64,000 bases of DNA from Amycolatopsis benzoatilytica AK 16/65 (GCF_000383915.1 NZ_KB912942.1:5482367-5546366); one strand, 5' to 3'. Shown: positions 27,300-35,985, numbered from the stretch's first letter. Translations and numbers: made by a program. Notes: generated from the sequence alone by a model not told the origin.

Positions 27300-28691
27300 A
27301 TGACACAGACAGCCGCAGCGCGGCGGCCCATCGGCAGGACCACGCTGTACTTCTTCGGTGCCCTAGGCGGCATCCTGTTCGGTTACGACCTGGGCGTCAT
27401 TTCCGGGGTGTTGCCGTTCATCGGGAAACTCTGGAGCCTGTCCGGCTGGGACAAGGGCGTCATCACCGCGAGCATCTCGGTCGGCGCGATCGTCGGCGCG
27501 CTGTTCTCCTCGCGACTCAACGAAAAGCTCGGCCGCCGCCGCACGATCATGGTGGCCGCGGTCATCGTCATCGTCGGCACGATCGCGGCGACCGCGTCGC
27601 CGAACTTCGCCCTGCTGATCGTGTCCCGGCTGGTGATCGGCGTGGGCATCGGCCTGTCGTCCTCGACCGTCCCGACCTACCTGTCCGAACTCGCCCCGGC
27701 GCGGCTGCGCGGCGCGATGGGCGCGCTCAACCAGATCTTCATCGTGCTCGGCATCCTGATCGCCTTCCTGGTCAGCTACGGCCTCGGCACGTCGGGCAAC
27801 TGGCGGCTGATGTTCGCCGGCGCGATCGTGCCCGCGGTGATCCTGCTGGCCGGGCTGGTGTTCCTGCCGGAGACCCCGCGCTGGCTGATCGCGAACGGCC
27901 ACGAGGAGCAGGCCCGCTCGGTGCTGCAGAGCTCGCACGGCTCGGGCGTCGACGTGGACAAGGAAATCGGCACTATCCGCGAGGTCATCCAGCTCGACTC
28001 GGAATCGGCGAAGACCCGCTTCCGCGACCTGCTGGCCCCGACCGTGCGGCCGATGCTGGTGGTCGCCCTGCTGCTCGCGATCGGCCAGCAGTTCAGCGGC
28101 GTGAACGCGGTCAACGCGTACTTCCCGACCATGCTGATCGGCCTCGGCTTCGCCACCCAGGCGGCGCTGCTGTCCGGCGTGCTGCTGGGCGTCACGAAGT
28201 TCCTGTTCACCGCGTGGGTGGTGTTCGTGGTGGACCGCTGGGGCCGCAAGCCGCTGCTGCTGATCGGCAACGTGCTGATGGTGATCACCCTGGTCGCGGC
28301 CGGGTTCATCGTGCTGGAAGTGCACGACACGACCACCAAGGGCATTCTGATGCTCATCGCGATGGTGCTGTATCTGGTCGGCTACGAACTCGGCTGGGGC
28401 GCGGTGGTCTGGGTGATGATGGCCGAGGTGTTCCCGCTGAAGACCCGCGCCGCGGGCATGGGCGTGAGCAGCGTCGTGCTGTGGGCCGCGACCGGCATCG
28501 TCAGCGCCGTGTTCCCGATCATTTCCGACCCGGGAGCGCTCGGCCTCGGCGGTTCGATGTTCCTGTTCGCCGGCGTCAACGTGGTCCTGTTCGCTCTCAC
28601 CAAGTGGCTGGTGCCGGAGACGAAGGGCCGCACGCTGGAAGAGATCGAGCTCGACCTGCGCGGCCGGACGCACTCGAAGGCGCGCGTCTGA
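27300..28691 (+). CDS. Sugar porter family MFS transporter
   Basis: A 463-aa, twelve-helix sugar:proton symporter (GlcP/XylE type). Family signatures are FGYDLGVISGVLPF, RLNEKLGRRRTIM, VPTYLSELAPARLRGAMG, PETPRWLIANG, QQFSGVNAVNAYFPT and the C-terminal VPETKGRTLEEIE. Likely imports glucose or another hexose/pentose. It stands alone and is followed by a strong stem-loop. Confidence 0.94.
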   Translation: MTQTAAARRPIGRTTLYFFGALGGILFGYDLGVISGVLPFIGKLWSLSGWDKGVITASISVGAIVGALFSSRLNEKLGRRRTIMVAAVIVIVGTIAATASPNFALLIVSRLVIGVGIGLSSSTVPTYLSELAPARLRGAMGALNQIFIVLGILIAFLVSYGLGTSGNWRLMFAGAIVPAVILLAGLVFLPETPRWLIANGHEEQARSVLQSSHGSGVDVDKEIGTIREVIQLDSESAKTRFRDLLAPTVRPMLVVALLLAIGQQFSGVNAVNAYFPTMLIGLGFATQAALLSGVLLGVTKFLFTAWVVFVVDRWGRKPLLLIGNVLMVITLVAAGFIVLEVHDTTTKGILMLIAMVLYLVGYELGWGAVVWVMMAEVFPLKTRAAGMGVSSVVLWAATGIVSAVFPIISDPGALGLGGSMFLFAGVNVVLFALTKWLVPETKGRTLEEIELDLRGRTHSKARV

Positions 28692-28701
28692 CGGTCTCCC
28701 C

Positions 28702-28743
28702 GAGCGGCTGGGCGGTGAGGGATTTCCCTTGCCGCCCAGCCGC
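28702..28743 (+). terminator. Stem-loop terminator after the sugar porter
   Basis: Arms AGCGGCTGGGCGG and CCGCCCAGCCGCT pair perfectly over 13 bp, with an inner GGGA-TTTCCC mini-stem, 11 bp after the stop. No T-run follows, as is usual in this GC range. Confidence 0.8.
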
Positions 28744-28841
28744 TCTGCGGCGTTTCGCAGGCGGCTGGATTCCGTTTCAAAGCATGTCTCACGTGGTGCT
28801 GTCGTGATGCCTGGGCAGCCCGGAGCCAGTGTGATGGCCCG

Positions 28842-28894
28842 TCCGTGAAGGGCCCCTTGCGGGACTTGGGTTCCCGCAAGGAGCCCTTCACGGA
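28842..28894. repeat. Palindrome of the GTGAAGGG family
   Basis: Arms of about 26 bp (TCCGTGAAGGG with CCCTTCACGGA at the ends) with a few central mismatches, between the convergent sugar-porter and RibD-like genes and beyond the porter's own terminator. Confidence 0.8.
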
Positions 28895-28941
28895 AGTCCG
28901 GCGCCGCTTGGCGCGCACCACGTCAGACCAGGTTTTGGCGG

Positions 28942-29484
28942 TCAGCGCCGGTAGACGGCCGAGACCACCGCACCGCTCTGCTCCGCGGACACGCATTCCA
29001 GATGCAGCGGCCCGTCGCGGAACAATCGCTCGCCTTCCCCGAGGACAGTGGGGAAGGTCAGCAGCCGGTACTCGTCGACCAGGTCGGCGGCCTGCAGCGC
29101 ACGGACGACGCTCAGACTGCCGATGACCACGACGTCTCGTTCCGCGCGTTTGACGGTGTCGGCCAGGTCTCCGCGCAGCAGATGCGAATTGCCCCACGCG
29201 GAAAGGTCGGTCCGGGTCCGCGACGCGACGAGCTTCTCGGCAGCGTTCATCCGGGTCGAGAACGGGTCGTCGCGATGCGGCCACAGCCCCGAGAACTGCT
29301 CCCAGGTGCGGCGGCCCAGCAGCAGGATCCCGTCGTCCAGTGCTGCGCCGAGGCGGAACTTGTCGCCCGCTACGGTCTCCGGGCCGTGGCGGAACGCCCA
29401 GCCGCCGTGCGGGGTGCCGGCGGATCCGTCCGGATCGGACACGATGCCGTCGAGGGTGGTGAATCCGGTGACGATGACACTCAC
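28942..29484 (-). CDS. Dihydrofolate reductase family protein (RibD C-terminal-like)
   Basis: A 180-aa protein with the RibD_C/DHFR-like fold: VSVIVTGFTTLDGIVSDPDG, ILLLGRRTWEQFSGLWP, DVVVIGSLSVVRALQAADLVDEYRL in parts, and LTFPTVLGEGERLF. Actinobacterial members bind flavin or NADPH and are of unknown substrate. GTG start with GGAG upstream, 68 bp after the sigma factor stop; the two are probably co-transcribed. Confidence 0.88.
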   Translation of the reverse strand: MSVIVTGFTTLDGIVSDPDGSAGTPHGGWAFRHGPETVAGDKFRLGAALDDGILLLGRRTWEQFSGLWPHRDDPFSTRMNAAEKLVASRTRTDLSAWGNSHLLRGDLADTVKRAERDVVVIGSLSVVRALQAADLVDEYRLLTFPTVLGEGERLFRDGPLHLECVSAEQSGAVVSAVYRR

Positions 29485-29552
29485 GGGGAGTCTCCTTTCG
29501 GTCGGTGTTCGCCAGTACGTACCGGCGAGCACCGCCCGACTCATCGCGCCGC

Positions 29553-30470
29553 TCAGGAAAATTTCTGCGGCAGCCCGAACAGCTCGAACACGACCGGGTC
29601 GGCGAACACGACGTTGCGCGCGATCCGCCCGCCGACCACGGTGAAGACCTGCACCGTGTGCAGCCTCCGCACCCCCGCGTCGTCCGGCGCGTAAGCGGCG
29701 AGCGCGGGCTGGCCGTTGGCGGTCAGCGGAGTCATCCGCCAGCCCGGTCCGCGCAGCGCGAACACCCGGTCCAGGAAGCGGCCGTAGTTCTCGCGGCCTT
29801 GGTACCAGAGCGGAACCGGCGGCATCTCGAGAATCGCGTCGTCGGTGAGGAGCGTGACGAGCGCCGGAACGTCCGCCGCCTCGAAGGCTTCGACATACCG
29901 GCTTATCGCCGCGTGCGTCGCCGCATCGTCCGGCTCGGCGACGGTGTCCGCACCGTCGATCCGCCCCACCGCGGTGCGCGCCCGCTGCAACGCGCTGTTC
30001 ACCGCCGCGACGCTGGTGTCGAGCTGCTCAGCGACCTCGGCCGCGCTGAACTCGAGCACTTCGCGCAGGACGAGCACGGCCCGCTGCCGCGCCGGCAAGA
30101 CCTGCAACGCGGCGACGAGCGCGAGCCGGAGGTCGGTCCGCACTTCGACGCGGCTGTCCGGGAACGGCTGCAGCCACGGAATGTCCGCCGAAGGCTGGAG
30201 CGGTGCGCCCGGATCGTCGCTGGCCGCGCCCAGCCCGGACGGCAGCGGCCGTCGCGCCCGCCCTTCGAGAGCCGTCAGGGAGACGTTGGCGGCGATGCGG
30301 TAGAGCCAGGTCCGGACAGAGGCGCGGCCCGGGTCGTAGCGGTCGCGGGCTCGCCAGGCACGCAGCATCGTCTCCTGGACGAGGTCCTCGGCGTCGTGGA
30401 ATGACCCCGCCATGCGGTAACAAAAAGCGACGAGTTCGCCCCGATAGGGCTCAAGGTCGAGGACCGGCAC
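29553..30470 (-). CDS. ECF RNA polymerase sigma factor with SnoaL-like C-terminus
   Basis: A 305-aa ECF sigma factor of the SigG-like/TIGR02960 type. Sigma region 2 is GSFHDAEDLVQETMLRAWRA, region 4 is VLREVLEFSAAEVAEQLDTS with an HTH, and residues about 190-305 are an NTF2/SnoaL-like domain (AISRYVEAFEAADVPALVTL, then VPLWYQGRENYGRFLDRVF). In these sigmas the fused domain replaces a separate anti-sigma as control element. GTG start at 30470. It likely drives the following RibD-like gene. Confidence 0.92.
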   Translation of the reverse strand: MPVLDLEPYRGELVAFCYRMAGSFHDAEDLVQETMLRAWRARDRYDPGRASVRTWLYRIAANVSLTALEGRARRPLPSGLGAASDDPGAPLQPSADIPWLQPFPDSRVEVRTDLRLALVAALQVLPARQRAVLVLREVLEFSAAEVAEQLDTSVAAVNSALQRARTAVGRIDGADTVAEPDDAATHAAISRYVEAFEAADVPALVTLLTDDAILEMPPVPLWYQGRENYGRFLDRVFALRGPGWRMTPLTANGQPALAAYAPDDAGVRRLHTVQVFTVVGGRIARNVVFADPVVFELFGLPQKFS

Positions 30471-30579
30471 AGGTTCATCATGACGGAGAGACCCGTGCCG
30501 CGGAGGTCATTTCACCGGACAGCTGGTTCGTCCGTCGCCTCGTCCCTTCCGGCTCGCCCAGTCGATCCGGCTTGCCCGG

Positions 30580-31797
30580 TCAATCCGGCAGCATAGGCAT
30601 CTCCGCTCCCGCGTCATGCCGCAACAACGCCGCCCGGGTGAGTGCCGACGAGCCGAACCGGTCGCGCAACGCGTCGACGGCCGAGTCCAGCGCGGTCGCT
30701 TCCGGAGTCATCGCCGGACTCGCCGGCTGGCCGAACGGCAGCGCGAGCTGCACCGAACCCTGCTGGTCGAGGTTCATGAACGACAGGCCCAGCAACGTCA
30801 AGCCCCGGTCGTACACCAGCGGATGCGCCGCGGCCAGCAGTCTCCGGGCCGCGGACAACAGAGCGTCCGTGTGGTCGGTGCTCTCGCCGAGGGTGTGCGA
30901 ACGCGTCGCGCGGGTGAAGTCCGCGAAGCGCAGCCGCAGCACCACCGTTCTGCACACGCGCGACGCCGAGCGCAGCCGGCGCGCCAACCGGTCCACAATG
31001 GACACCAGGATCTCGTCCAGCTCGGCCGGCGAGCGGGTGTGCCTGCCCAGCGCGCGTTGCGAACCGATCGAGCGCCGGCGGCGGCCGGACTGCACCGAGC
31101 GCGGGTCACGCCCGTGCGCGAGGGCATGCAGGTGGCGTCCGGTGCCCGGGCCCAGCATCGACACCAGCGCGGCTTCCGGCAGCTGCGCGACGTCGTGCAC
31201 GGTGCGGACGCCGCGTTCCCGCAGCTTGCCCGACGTCACCTTGCCCACTCCCCACAGCCGCTCGACCGGCAGCGGGTGCAGGAATTCCAGCTCCCGGTCC
31301 GGCGGCACCACCAGCAGCCCGTCCGGTTTCGCGACGCCGCTGGCCACCTTCGCGAGAAACTTCGTCCGCGCCACGCCCACCGTGATCGGCAACCCGACCT
31401 GCGCCAAGACCTCCGCGCGCAGCCGCACGGCGATCTCCGACGGGCGGCCGGCTATCCGGCGCAGGCCGCCGACATCGAGGAACGCCTCGTCGATCGACAC
31501 TCCTTCCACCACCGGCGTGGTCCGCCGGAACACCTCGAACACCGCCTTGCTCGCCGCGCTGTAGACCGCCATCCGCGGCGGCACCACCACGGCGTGCGGG
31601 CACAACCGCCTGGCCTGCGCGCCGCCCATCGCGGTGCGCACGCCCAACGCCTTGGCCTCGTAGCTCGCGGCCAGCACCACGCCACCGCCCACGATCACCG
31701 GCCGGCCGCGCAGCCGGGGATCGTCGCGCTGCTCGACCGAGGCGTAGAACGCGTCGAGGTCGGCGTGCAGGATCGACCCTTCGTTCGTCACGAACAT
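30580..31797 (-). CDS. dinB: DNA polymerase IV (Y-family)
   Basis: A 405-aa translesion polymerase. Motifs include SILHADLDAFYASVEQRDD with metal Asp, YEAKALGVRTAMGG, GVSIDEAFLDV with the catalytic DE, and LWGVGKVTSGKLRERGVR (HhH). Near the C-terminus QLALPF matches the beta-clamp binding motif. The ATG lies inside an SOS box, so LexA control is expected. Confidence 0.96.
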   Translation of the reverse strand: MFVTNEGSILHADLDAFYASVEQRDDPRLRGRPVIVGGGVVLAASYEAKALGVRTAMGGAQARRLCPHAVVVPPRMAVYSAASKAVFEVFRRTTPVVEGVSIDEAFLDVGGLRRIAGRPSEIAVRLRAEVLAQVGLPITVGVARTKFLAKVASGVAKPDGLLVVPPDRELEFLHPLPVERLWGVGKVTSGKLRERGVRTVHDVAQLPEAALVSMLGPGTGRHLHALAHGRDPRSVQSGRRRRSIGSQRALGRHTRSPAELDEILVSIVDRLARRLRSASRVCRTVVLRLRFADFTRATRSHTLGESTDHTDALLSAARRLLAAAHPLVYDRGLTLLGLSFMNLDQQGSVQLALPFGQPASPAMTPEATALDSAVDALRDRFGSSALTRAALLRHDAGAEMPMLPD

Positions 31798-31804
31798 ATG
31801 TTCG
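31791..31804. promoter_or_regulatory. LexA/SOS box overlapping the dinB start codon
   Basis: CGAACATATGTTCG is a perfect palindrome with the actinobacterial SOS core GAAC-N4-GTTC. The dinB ATG is inside it (31795-31797), so LexA bound here would block the promoter or start of a nearly leaderless transcript. Confidence 0.85.
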
Positions 31805-31894
31805 CATCGAACACCGACAAAAACCGGGATCCGTTCACCCTAATGGCCCAATAAGGCCTCCCGGTGCCCGCGCCGGAGGCGCTAATCTTTTCCG

Positions 31895-32608
31895 GTGCGG
31901 CTCGTCTTGTTCGACCTCGGCACCACCCTCGTCGATCGCGCCGAGGGGTTCCGCCGGTGGGCGTGGGAGTTCTGCGCGGAACACCGGCTCGGCCCGGACG
32001 CCGCCGCCTGGCTCGTCACCGCGGACGACGCTGGACGCACTGGCCGGCCGGAGTTCTTCCGGAACGTCCGCACCCGGTTCGGACTGGCCGCCAGCGAGCA
32101 AGCCCTGGCCGAGGCGTACCTCGAACGATGCCCGGCGCTCGTGCCGCCGGTACCCGGCGTGCTGGCCGGGCTGCCCCGGTTGCGCGCGGCCGGCTGGCGG
32201 ATCGGCGTGGTCGGCGAGGGCGATCATCAGCTGGCGGCACTGTTGTGCACCGGCATCTCCGGACTCGTCGACGGCTGGGCGATCGCCGGGCCGTCCGGAC
32301 CGTCCACATCGGACGCCGGGCGGTTCGCCCTCGCGGCGCGGCGCTGCGAGACCGGGCTGGACGGCGGATGGCTGGTCAGCGCGGACGTCTCGGCGGGCAT
32401 CGCCGCGGGCCTGTGCACGGTGCGGGTGTCGCCGAAGCGGGGCGAAGCACAGCTGTCCGGTTCAGCTGCCGCAGAAGAACAAGTTCAGCCCGAGCGCGAA
32501 GCCGGACGGTTGCAGCCGGATCGCGCGGCTCCCGGTGCCGCCGCCGAACCGGCCCAGCACCGCACCGTCCCCGACACCGCCGCCGCGATCGCGCTGCTGC
32601 TCGGCTGA
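31895..32608 (+). CDS. HAD-like hydrolase with altered motif I
   Basis: A 237-aa HAD-fold protein. Motif I reads LVLFDLGTTLVDR: the nucleophile Asp7 is present but the second Asp of DxD is Gly9, so normal phosphatase acid-base chemistry may be lost. Later segments GVLAGLPRLRAAGWRIGVVG and GWLVSADVSAGIAAGL correspond to motif II and IV regions. The last 60 residues are low-complexity. GTG 31895 is seven bases after TAATCT (31883-31888), suggesting a leaderless mRNA. Confidence 0.78.
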   Translation: MRLVLFDLGTTLVDRAEGFRRWAWEFCAEHRLGPDAAAWLVTADDAGRTGRPEFFRNVRTRFGLAASEQALAEAYLERCPALVPPVPGVLAGLPRLRAAGWRIGVVGEGDHQLAALLCTGISGLVDGWAIAGPSGPSTSDAGRFALAARRCETGLDGGWLVSADVSAGIAAGLCTVRVSPKRGEAQLSGSAAAEEQVQPEREAGRLQPDRAAPGAAAEPAQHRTVPDTAAAIALLLG

Positions 32609-32614
32609 ACCGCC

Positions 32615-34123
32615 CTACTTGTTGCTCTCCACGTCGATCTGCCACTGCCCGTTGGCCTGCACCATCGTGTAGTAGTGCAGCTCCGTCTCGCTCTTGCCGT
32701 TCGCGTAGTGGTAGGTGATCGACGCACGGAGGCGGTTGTCGCCGAGGACCGTCAAGTCGGCCACGGTCACCGAGCTGAACCGGGTCCACCAGGACTTGTA
32801 GCGGTCGAAAGTCTGGTTGTTCCGGCTCTTGAAGCCGTCGGTGAGCATCGCCCAGCCGTGTTCCAGGTTGCCCGGCAGGGAACCGAAGTACTCGCGCAGC
32901 GCGGCCTGCATCGCTTCCGGCGAGTTCGCCGCCGAACTGGGCGACGCGGAGGACGACCGCGGCGATGCCGGAGGAGCCACCGACTGGGCGGCCGAATAGC
33001 TCGGAGTGGCGTTGGGAGCCGGAGTTCCGGTGGAGGAAGCCGCCACGGGCTGAGTCGGCTGGCCAGAATTCCGGGTGAGCACGACAGTCAGGATGACCGC
33101 GATCACGACGAGCAGCGCGCCCGCGCCGGCGAGGATCATCCCGCGCCGTCTTCGGTCCACCGGAGCGGCCGCGGTCGCCGCGGCCGGGGCCGGCTCGGCG
33201 GCGGACGCGGCGAGCACCGGCGGCTTCGCGCCCGGCAGGGTCGGCGGTTCCGGGACGGTCGCGACCGGCGTGACGCCGCCGTCCAGCTTGCGCAGTTCGG
33301 CGGCGACCTCTTCCATCGACGGCCGGTTCTCCGGCTTGAGCTCCAGCAGCTTCAGCAGCAGCGGCTCCAGCTTCCCGGCCTGCTTCGGCGGGCTGATCGA
33401 ACCGCTGGAAACCCGGTACAGCAAGGCGATCGCGTTGTCCGCGGTGCCGAACGGCGGCGCGCCCTCGACCGCCATGTACAGCGTGGCGCCGAGCGCGAAG
33501 ACGTCGGAGGCGAACGTCGCGTCCTCGCCGCGGGCGACCTCCGGCGCGAGAAACGCGGGCGTGCCGGAGATTTCGCCGGTCGCGGTGAGCGTGACGTCGC
33601 CGACCGCGCGCGAAATGCCGAAATCGGTCACCTTGACCGTGCCGTCGTCGCCGAGCAGGACGTTGCCCGGCTTGACGTCGCGGTGCACGATGCCCGCCCG
33701 GTGCGCGGCGGCGAGCACGCCGGCCAGCTGCACCGCGAACGGGATCGCCTCGTCGACGGTCAGCGGACCGTCCTCGCGCAGTTTCACCGCGAGGCTGCGC
33801 GAGGGCAGGTACTCCATGATCAGCCACGGCCGGTCCTCGTGCTCGACCACGTTGAACACCGAAATGGCGTTCGGATGCTGCAGCCGGGCGGCGATGCGGG
33901 CCTCGCGCATGGCGCGGTTGCGCGCTTCCTCGACCTTGTCCTCGCCCTGGTTCACCGGCATGAGGAGTTCCTTGACGGCGACGACGCGGCCCAGGATCTT
34001 GTCCTGTCCGCGCCACACCATCCCCATCGCGCCGCTGCCGATCAGTTCGACGAGTTCGTAGCGACCGGCGACCTGCCGGCTCTCCTCGGTCAACGGAAAA
34101 CCCTTCGGTGCGACATCATCCAC
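32615..34123 (-). CDS. Membrane Ser/Thr protein kinase (PknB-like) with extracellular domain
   Basis: A 502-aa kinase. Gly loop IGSGAMGMVWRG (28-39), Lys51 in VAVKEL, catalytic HRDVKPGN (147-154), DFG (167-169) and APE (193-195) are intact. A Pro/Ala linker leads to one membrane helix (about 329-350), then an extracellular Ser/Pro linker and a compact C-terminal domain (about 400-502, EAMQAALREYFGSLPG to WQIDVESNK) that looks SnoaL/NTF2-like, not PASTA. Thus it may sense a small ligand at the cell surface. GTG start at 34123. Confidence 0.93.
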   Translation of the reverse strand: MDDVAPKGFPLTEESRQVAGRYELVELIGSGAMGMVWRGQDKILGRVVAVKELLMPVNQGEDKVEEARNRAMREARIAARLQHPNAISVFNVVEHEDRPWLIMEYLPSRSLAVKLREDGPLTVDEAIPFAVQLAGVLAAAHRAGIVHRDVKPGNVLLGDDGTVKVTDFGISRAVGDVTLTATGEISGTPAFLAPEVARGEDATFASDVFALGATLYMAVEGAPPFGTADNAIALLYRVSSGSISPPKQAGKLEPLLLKLLELKPENRPSMEEVAAELRKLDGGVTPVATVPEPPTLPGAKPPVLAASAAEPAPAAATAAAPVDRRRRGMILAGAGALLVVIAVILTVVLTRNSGQPTQPVAASSTGTPAPNATPSYSAAQSVAPPASPRSSSASPSSAANSPEAMQAALREYFGSLPGNLEHGWAMLTDGFKSRNNQTFDRYKSWWTRFSSVTVADLTVLGDNRLRASITYHYANGKSETELHYYTMVQANGQWQIDVESNK

Positions 34124-34229
34124 GGACGGCGATCACCCAGTTTTCCACGGACGGCCCGGACCGGGTGCGCGACCCACCCGGGCCGGGCCGGGGTTGCTCC
34201 GGGTGGCCGAGTCGCGACAGGGTGAGCAG

Positions 34230-35480
34230 ATGACCACGACGGCGCCGACTTTCCGGAGCGTGTTCGGCGTGGCCGAATTCCGCGCACTCTGGCTCGCTCA
34301 CGTCCTGTCAGTGGCCGGTGACCAACTGGCACGTGTCGCGTTGACCGTGTTGGTGTTCAACCGCACCGAATCCGCCGGTTGGGCCGCCGGCGCCTACGCG
34401 CTGACCTATCTGCCCGACCTTCTGGGCGGCGCGCTCGGCGGCCTGGCGGACCGGTTTCCGCGACGTACCGTGCTCGTCGTCGCGGACGTCGTCCGTGCGC
34501 TGCTCGTGGCGTTGATGGCGATCCCGGGCATGCCGTGGCCGGTCGCGGCGGGCCTGCTCGTGGTGGTCCAGCTGGCGGCCGGGCCGTTCCAGTCCGCGCG
34601 GCAGGCGGTGCTGCCGGACCTGCTCGGCGAGGAACGGCTCGCGACCGGCCAAGCGCTGCTTTCCTCGACGTATCAGGCCGCACTGGTGATCGGCTTCGGT
34701 GCGGGAGCCGCGGTCGTCGCGTGGCTCGGGGTTTCGGGCGCACTGTGGGCGGACGCGGTGACGTTCGCGGTCTCGGCGGCGGCGTTGCGGCTGGGGTTAC
34801 GGCGGTATCCGGTCTCGCACGTGACGGAACGCGCTCCGCAGTGGGCGTCGCTCAAGGCCGGCTGCCGATTGGTGGTGCGGGACCGGAAGCTGCGATCGCT
34901 GCTCGCGGTCGCCTGCTGCTGCGGGTTCTACGTGGTTCCGGAGGGGCTGGCGGTGCCGGTCGCCGCGCAGGTCGGCGGGACCGGGGTACTGGGCTGGCTG
35001 CTGATCGCGAATCCGATCGGGACGCTGCTCGGAGCGTTGCTGATCAGCCGGCTGCCCCGGGCGCGGCAAGTGCGATGGCTGGGGCCGCTCGCCGTGGCGA
35101 GCAGTCTGGTGCTGCTGCCCACCGGCTGGACCCTTTCGGTGCCGGTGCTCGTCGCGCTGTGGACGGTGTCCGGGATGTTCTCCGCACATGACTTGATCAC
35201 GCAGGTGCAGTACAGCCTTTCCTCGCCGCCGGAACAGCGCGGACAGGTGATCGGAGTCGCGATCGCGGCGCTGCGGGCGGCACAGGGCCTGACCATCGCG
35301 GGCGCGGGCGCGCTGGCGCAAGCGTTCGCGCCGACGACGGTGGTCGCGATCGCCGCGGTCGCCGGGACCGGCTGCGCGGCGGCAGCCGGGATCGCGTGGA
35401 CGCGGGCGGTGCGGGCGGACGGTGCGGCGCAGCCCCGCCGATCTCCCCTCGACGGGGCCGCCCCACCACCCGCGCAGTAG
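34230..35480 (+). CDS. MFS exporter (EntS/MFS_3 type)
   Basis: A 416-aa transporter with twelve predicted helices and the MFS_3 features FRALWLAHVLSVAGDQLARV, GGLADRFPRRTVLVVADVVR and GPFQSARQAVLPDLLGEERL. The group exports siderophores, macrolides and other hydrophobic compounds; the substrate here is unknown. ATG 34230 has AGGGTGAG upstream. It converges on the MRDNNW micro-ORF array, which ends 36 bp after its stop; export of the peptide products is conceivable but unsupported. Confidence 0.88.
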   Translation: MTTTAPTFRSVFGVAEFRALWLAHVLSVAGDQLARVALTVLVFNRTESAGWAAGAYALTYLPDLLGGALGGLADRFPRRTVLVVADVVRALLVALMAIPGMPWPVAAGLLVVVQLAAGPFQSARQAVLPDLLGEERLATGQALLSSTYQAALVIGFGAGAAVVAWLGVSGALWADAVTFAVSAAALRLGLRRYPVSHVTERAPQWASLKAGCRLVVRDRKLRSLLAVACCCGFYVVPEGLAVPVAAQVGGTGVLGWLLIANPIGTLLGALLISRLPRARQVRWLGPLAVASSLVLLPTGWTLSVPVLVALWTVSGMFSAHDLITQVQYSLSSPPEQRGQVIGVAIAALRAAQGLTIAGAGALAQAFAPTTVVAIAAVAGTGCAAAAGIAWTRAVRADGAAQPRRSPLDGAAPPPAQ

Positions 35481-35515
35481 TCCGCGGGACCGGCGCGCCG
35501 CGGGGCTGGTACGGG

Positions 35516-35539
35516 TCAGCTCCAGTTGTTGTCACGCAT
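35516..35539 (-). CDS. Micro-ORF 1 (array end), MRDNNWS
   Basis: ATG start, seven codons, TGA. Shine-Dalgarno AAGGAGGTGA lies 6 bp before the ATG. The only copy with Ser after Trp, and the last unit in the direction of transcription. Confidence 0.65.
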   Translation of the reverse strand: MRDNNWS

Positions 35540-35579
35540 GCCCTCTCACCTCCTTGGAGACGGGGTTTCGGGACGCGGA

Positions 35580-35606
35580 TCAGCGGGTCCAGTTGTTGTC
35601 ACGCAT
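35580..35606 (-). CDS. Micro-ORF 2, MRDNNWTR
   Basis: ATG start, eight codons, TGA, with AAAGGAG 9 bp upstream. Same peptide as five other copies. Confidence 0.65.
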   Translation of the reverse strand: MRDNNWTR

Positions 35607-35646
35607 GGCGAGGGGCTCCTTTCGTGGTCGAAGGGCGGATTCGGGA

Positions 35647-35673
35647 TCAGCGGGTCCAGTTGTTGTCACGCAC
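35647..35673 (-). CDS. Micro-ORF 3, MRDNNWTR
   Basis: GTG start, eight codons, TGA, with GAAGGAGG 7 bp upstream. Belongs to the 67-bp unit that is duplicated exactly at micro-ORF 5. Confidence 0.65.
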   Translation of the reverse strand: MRDNNWTR

Positions 35674-35713
35674 CACACGACCTCCTTCCATCGGTCAGAC
35701 AGCGGATTCCTGC

Positions 35714-35740
35714 TCAGCGAGTCCAGTTGTTGTCACGCAT
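35714..35740 (-). CDS. Micro-ORF 4, MRDNNWTR
   Basis: ATG start, eight codons, TGA, with GAAGGAGGTGA upstream of the start. Confidence 0.65.
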   Translation of the reverse strand: MRDNNWTR

Positions 35741-35783
35741 CGCGATCGGTCACCTCCTTCTCGAACCGGTTGCCAGGCAGCGG

Positions 35784-35810
35784 TCAGCGGGTCCAGTTGT
35801 TGTCACGCAC
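35784..35810 (-). CDS. Micro-ORF 5, MRDNNWTR
   Basis: GTG start, eight codons, TGA, with GAAGGAGG 7 bp upstream. Its unit is identical to that of micro-ORF 3. Confidence 0.65.
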   Translation of the reverse strand: MRDNNWTR

Positions 35811-35850
35811 CACACGACCTCCTTCCATCGGTCAGACAGCGGATTCCTGC

Positions 35851-35877
35851 TCAGCGAGTCCAGTTGTTGTCACGCAC
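35851..35877 (-). CDS. Micro-ORF 6, MRDNNWTR
   Basis: GTG start, eight codons, TGA, with GGAAGGAGG about 8 bp upstream. Confidence 0.65.
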   Translation of the reverse strand: MRDNNWTR

Positions 35878-35921
35878 CGCACGGACCTCCTTCCCTGCTC
35901 AGCCAGCACCGTTTCGCTCCC

Positions 35922-35948
35922 TTAACGAGCCCAGTTGTTGTCACGCAT
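35922..35948 (-). CDS. Micro-ORF 7, MRDNNWAR
   Basis: ATG start, eight codons, TAA stop, with AAAGGAGGTG upstream. Thr is replaced by Ala through a single base change (ACT to GCT), and the stop codon differs from all other copies yet is kept. Confidence 0.65.
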   Translation of the reverse strand: MRDNNWAR

Positions 35949-35985
35949 CGCTGGCACCTCCTTTCTTGGTCGCCGATCGCGGTCC

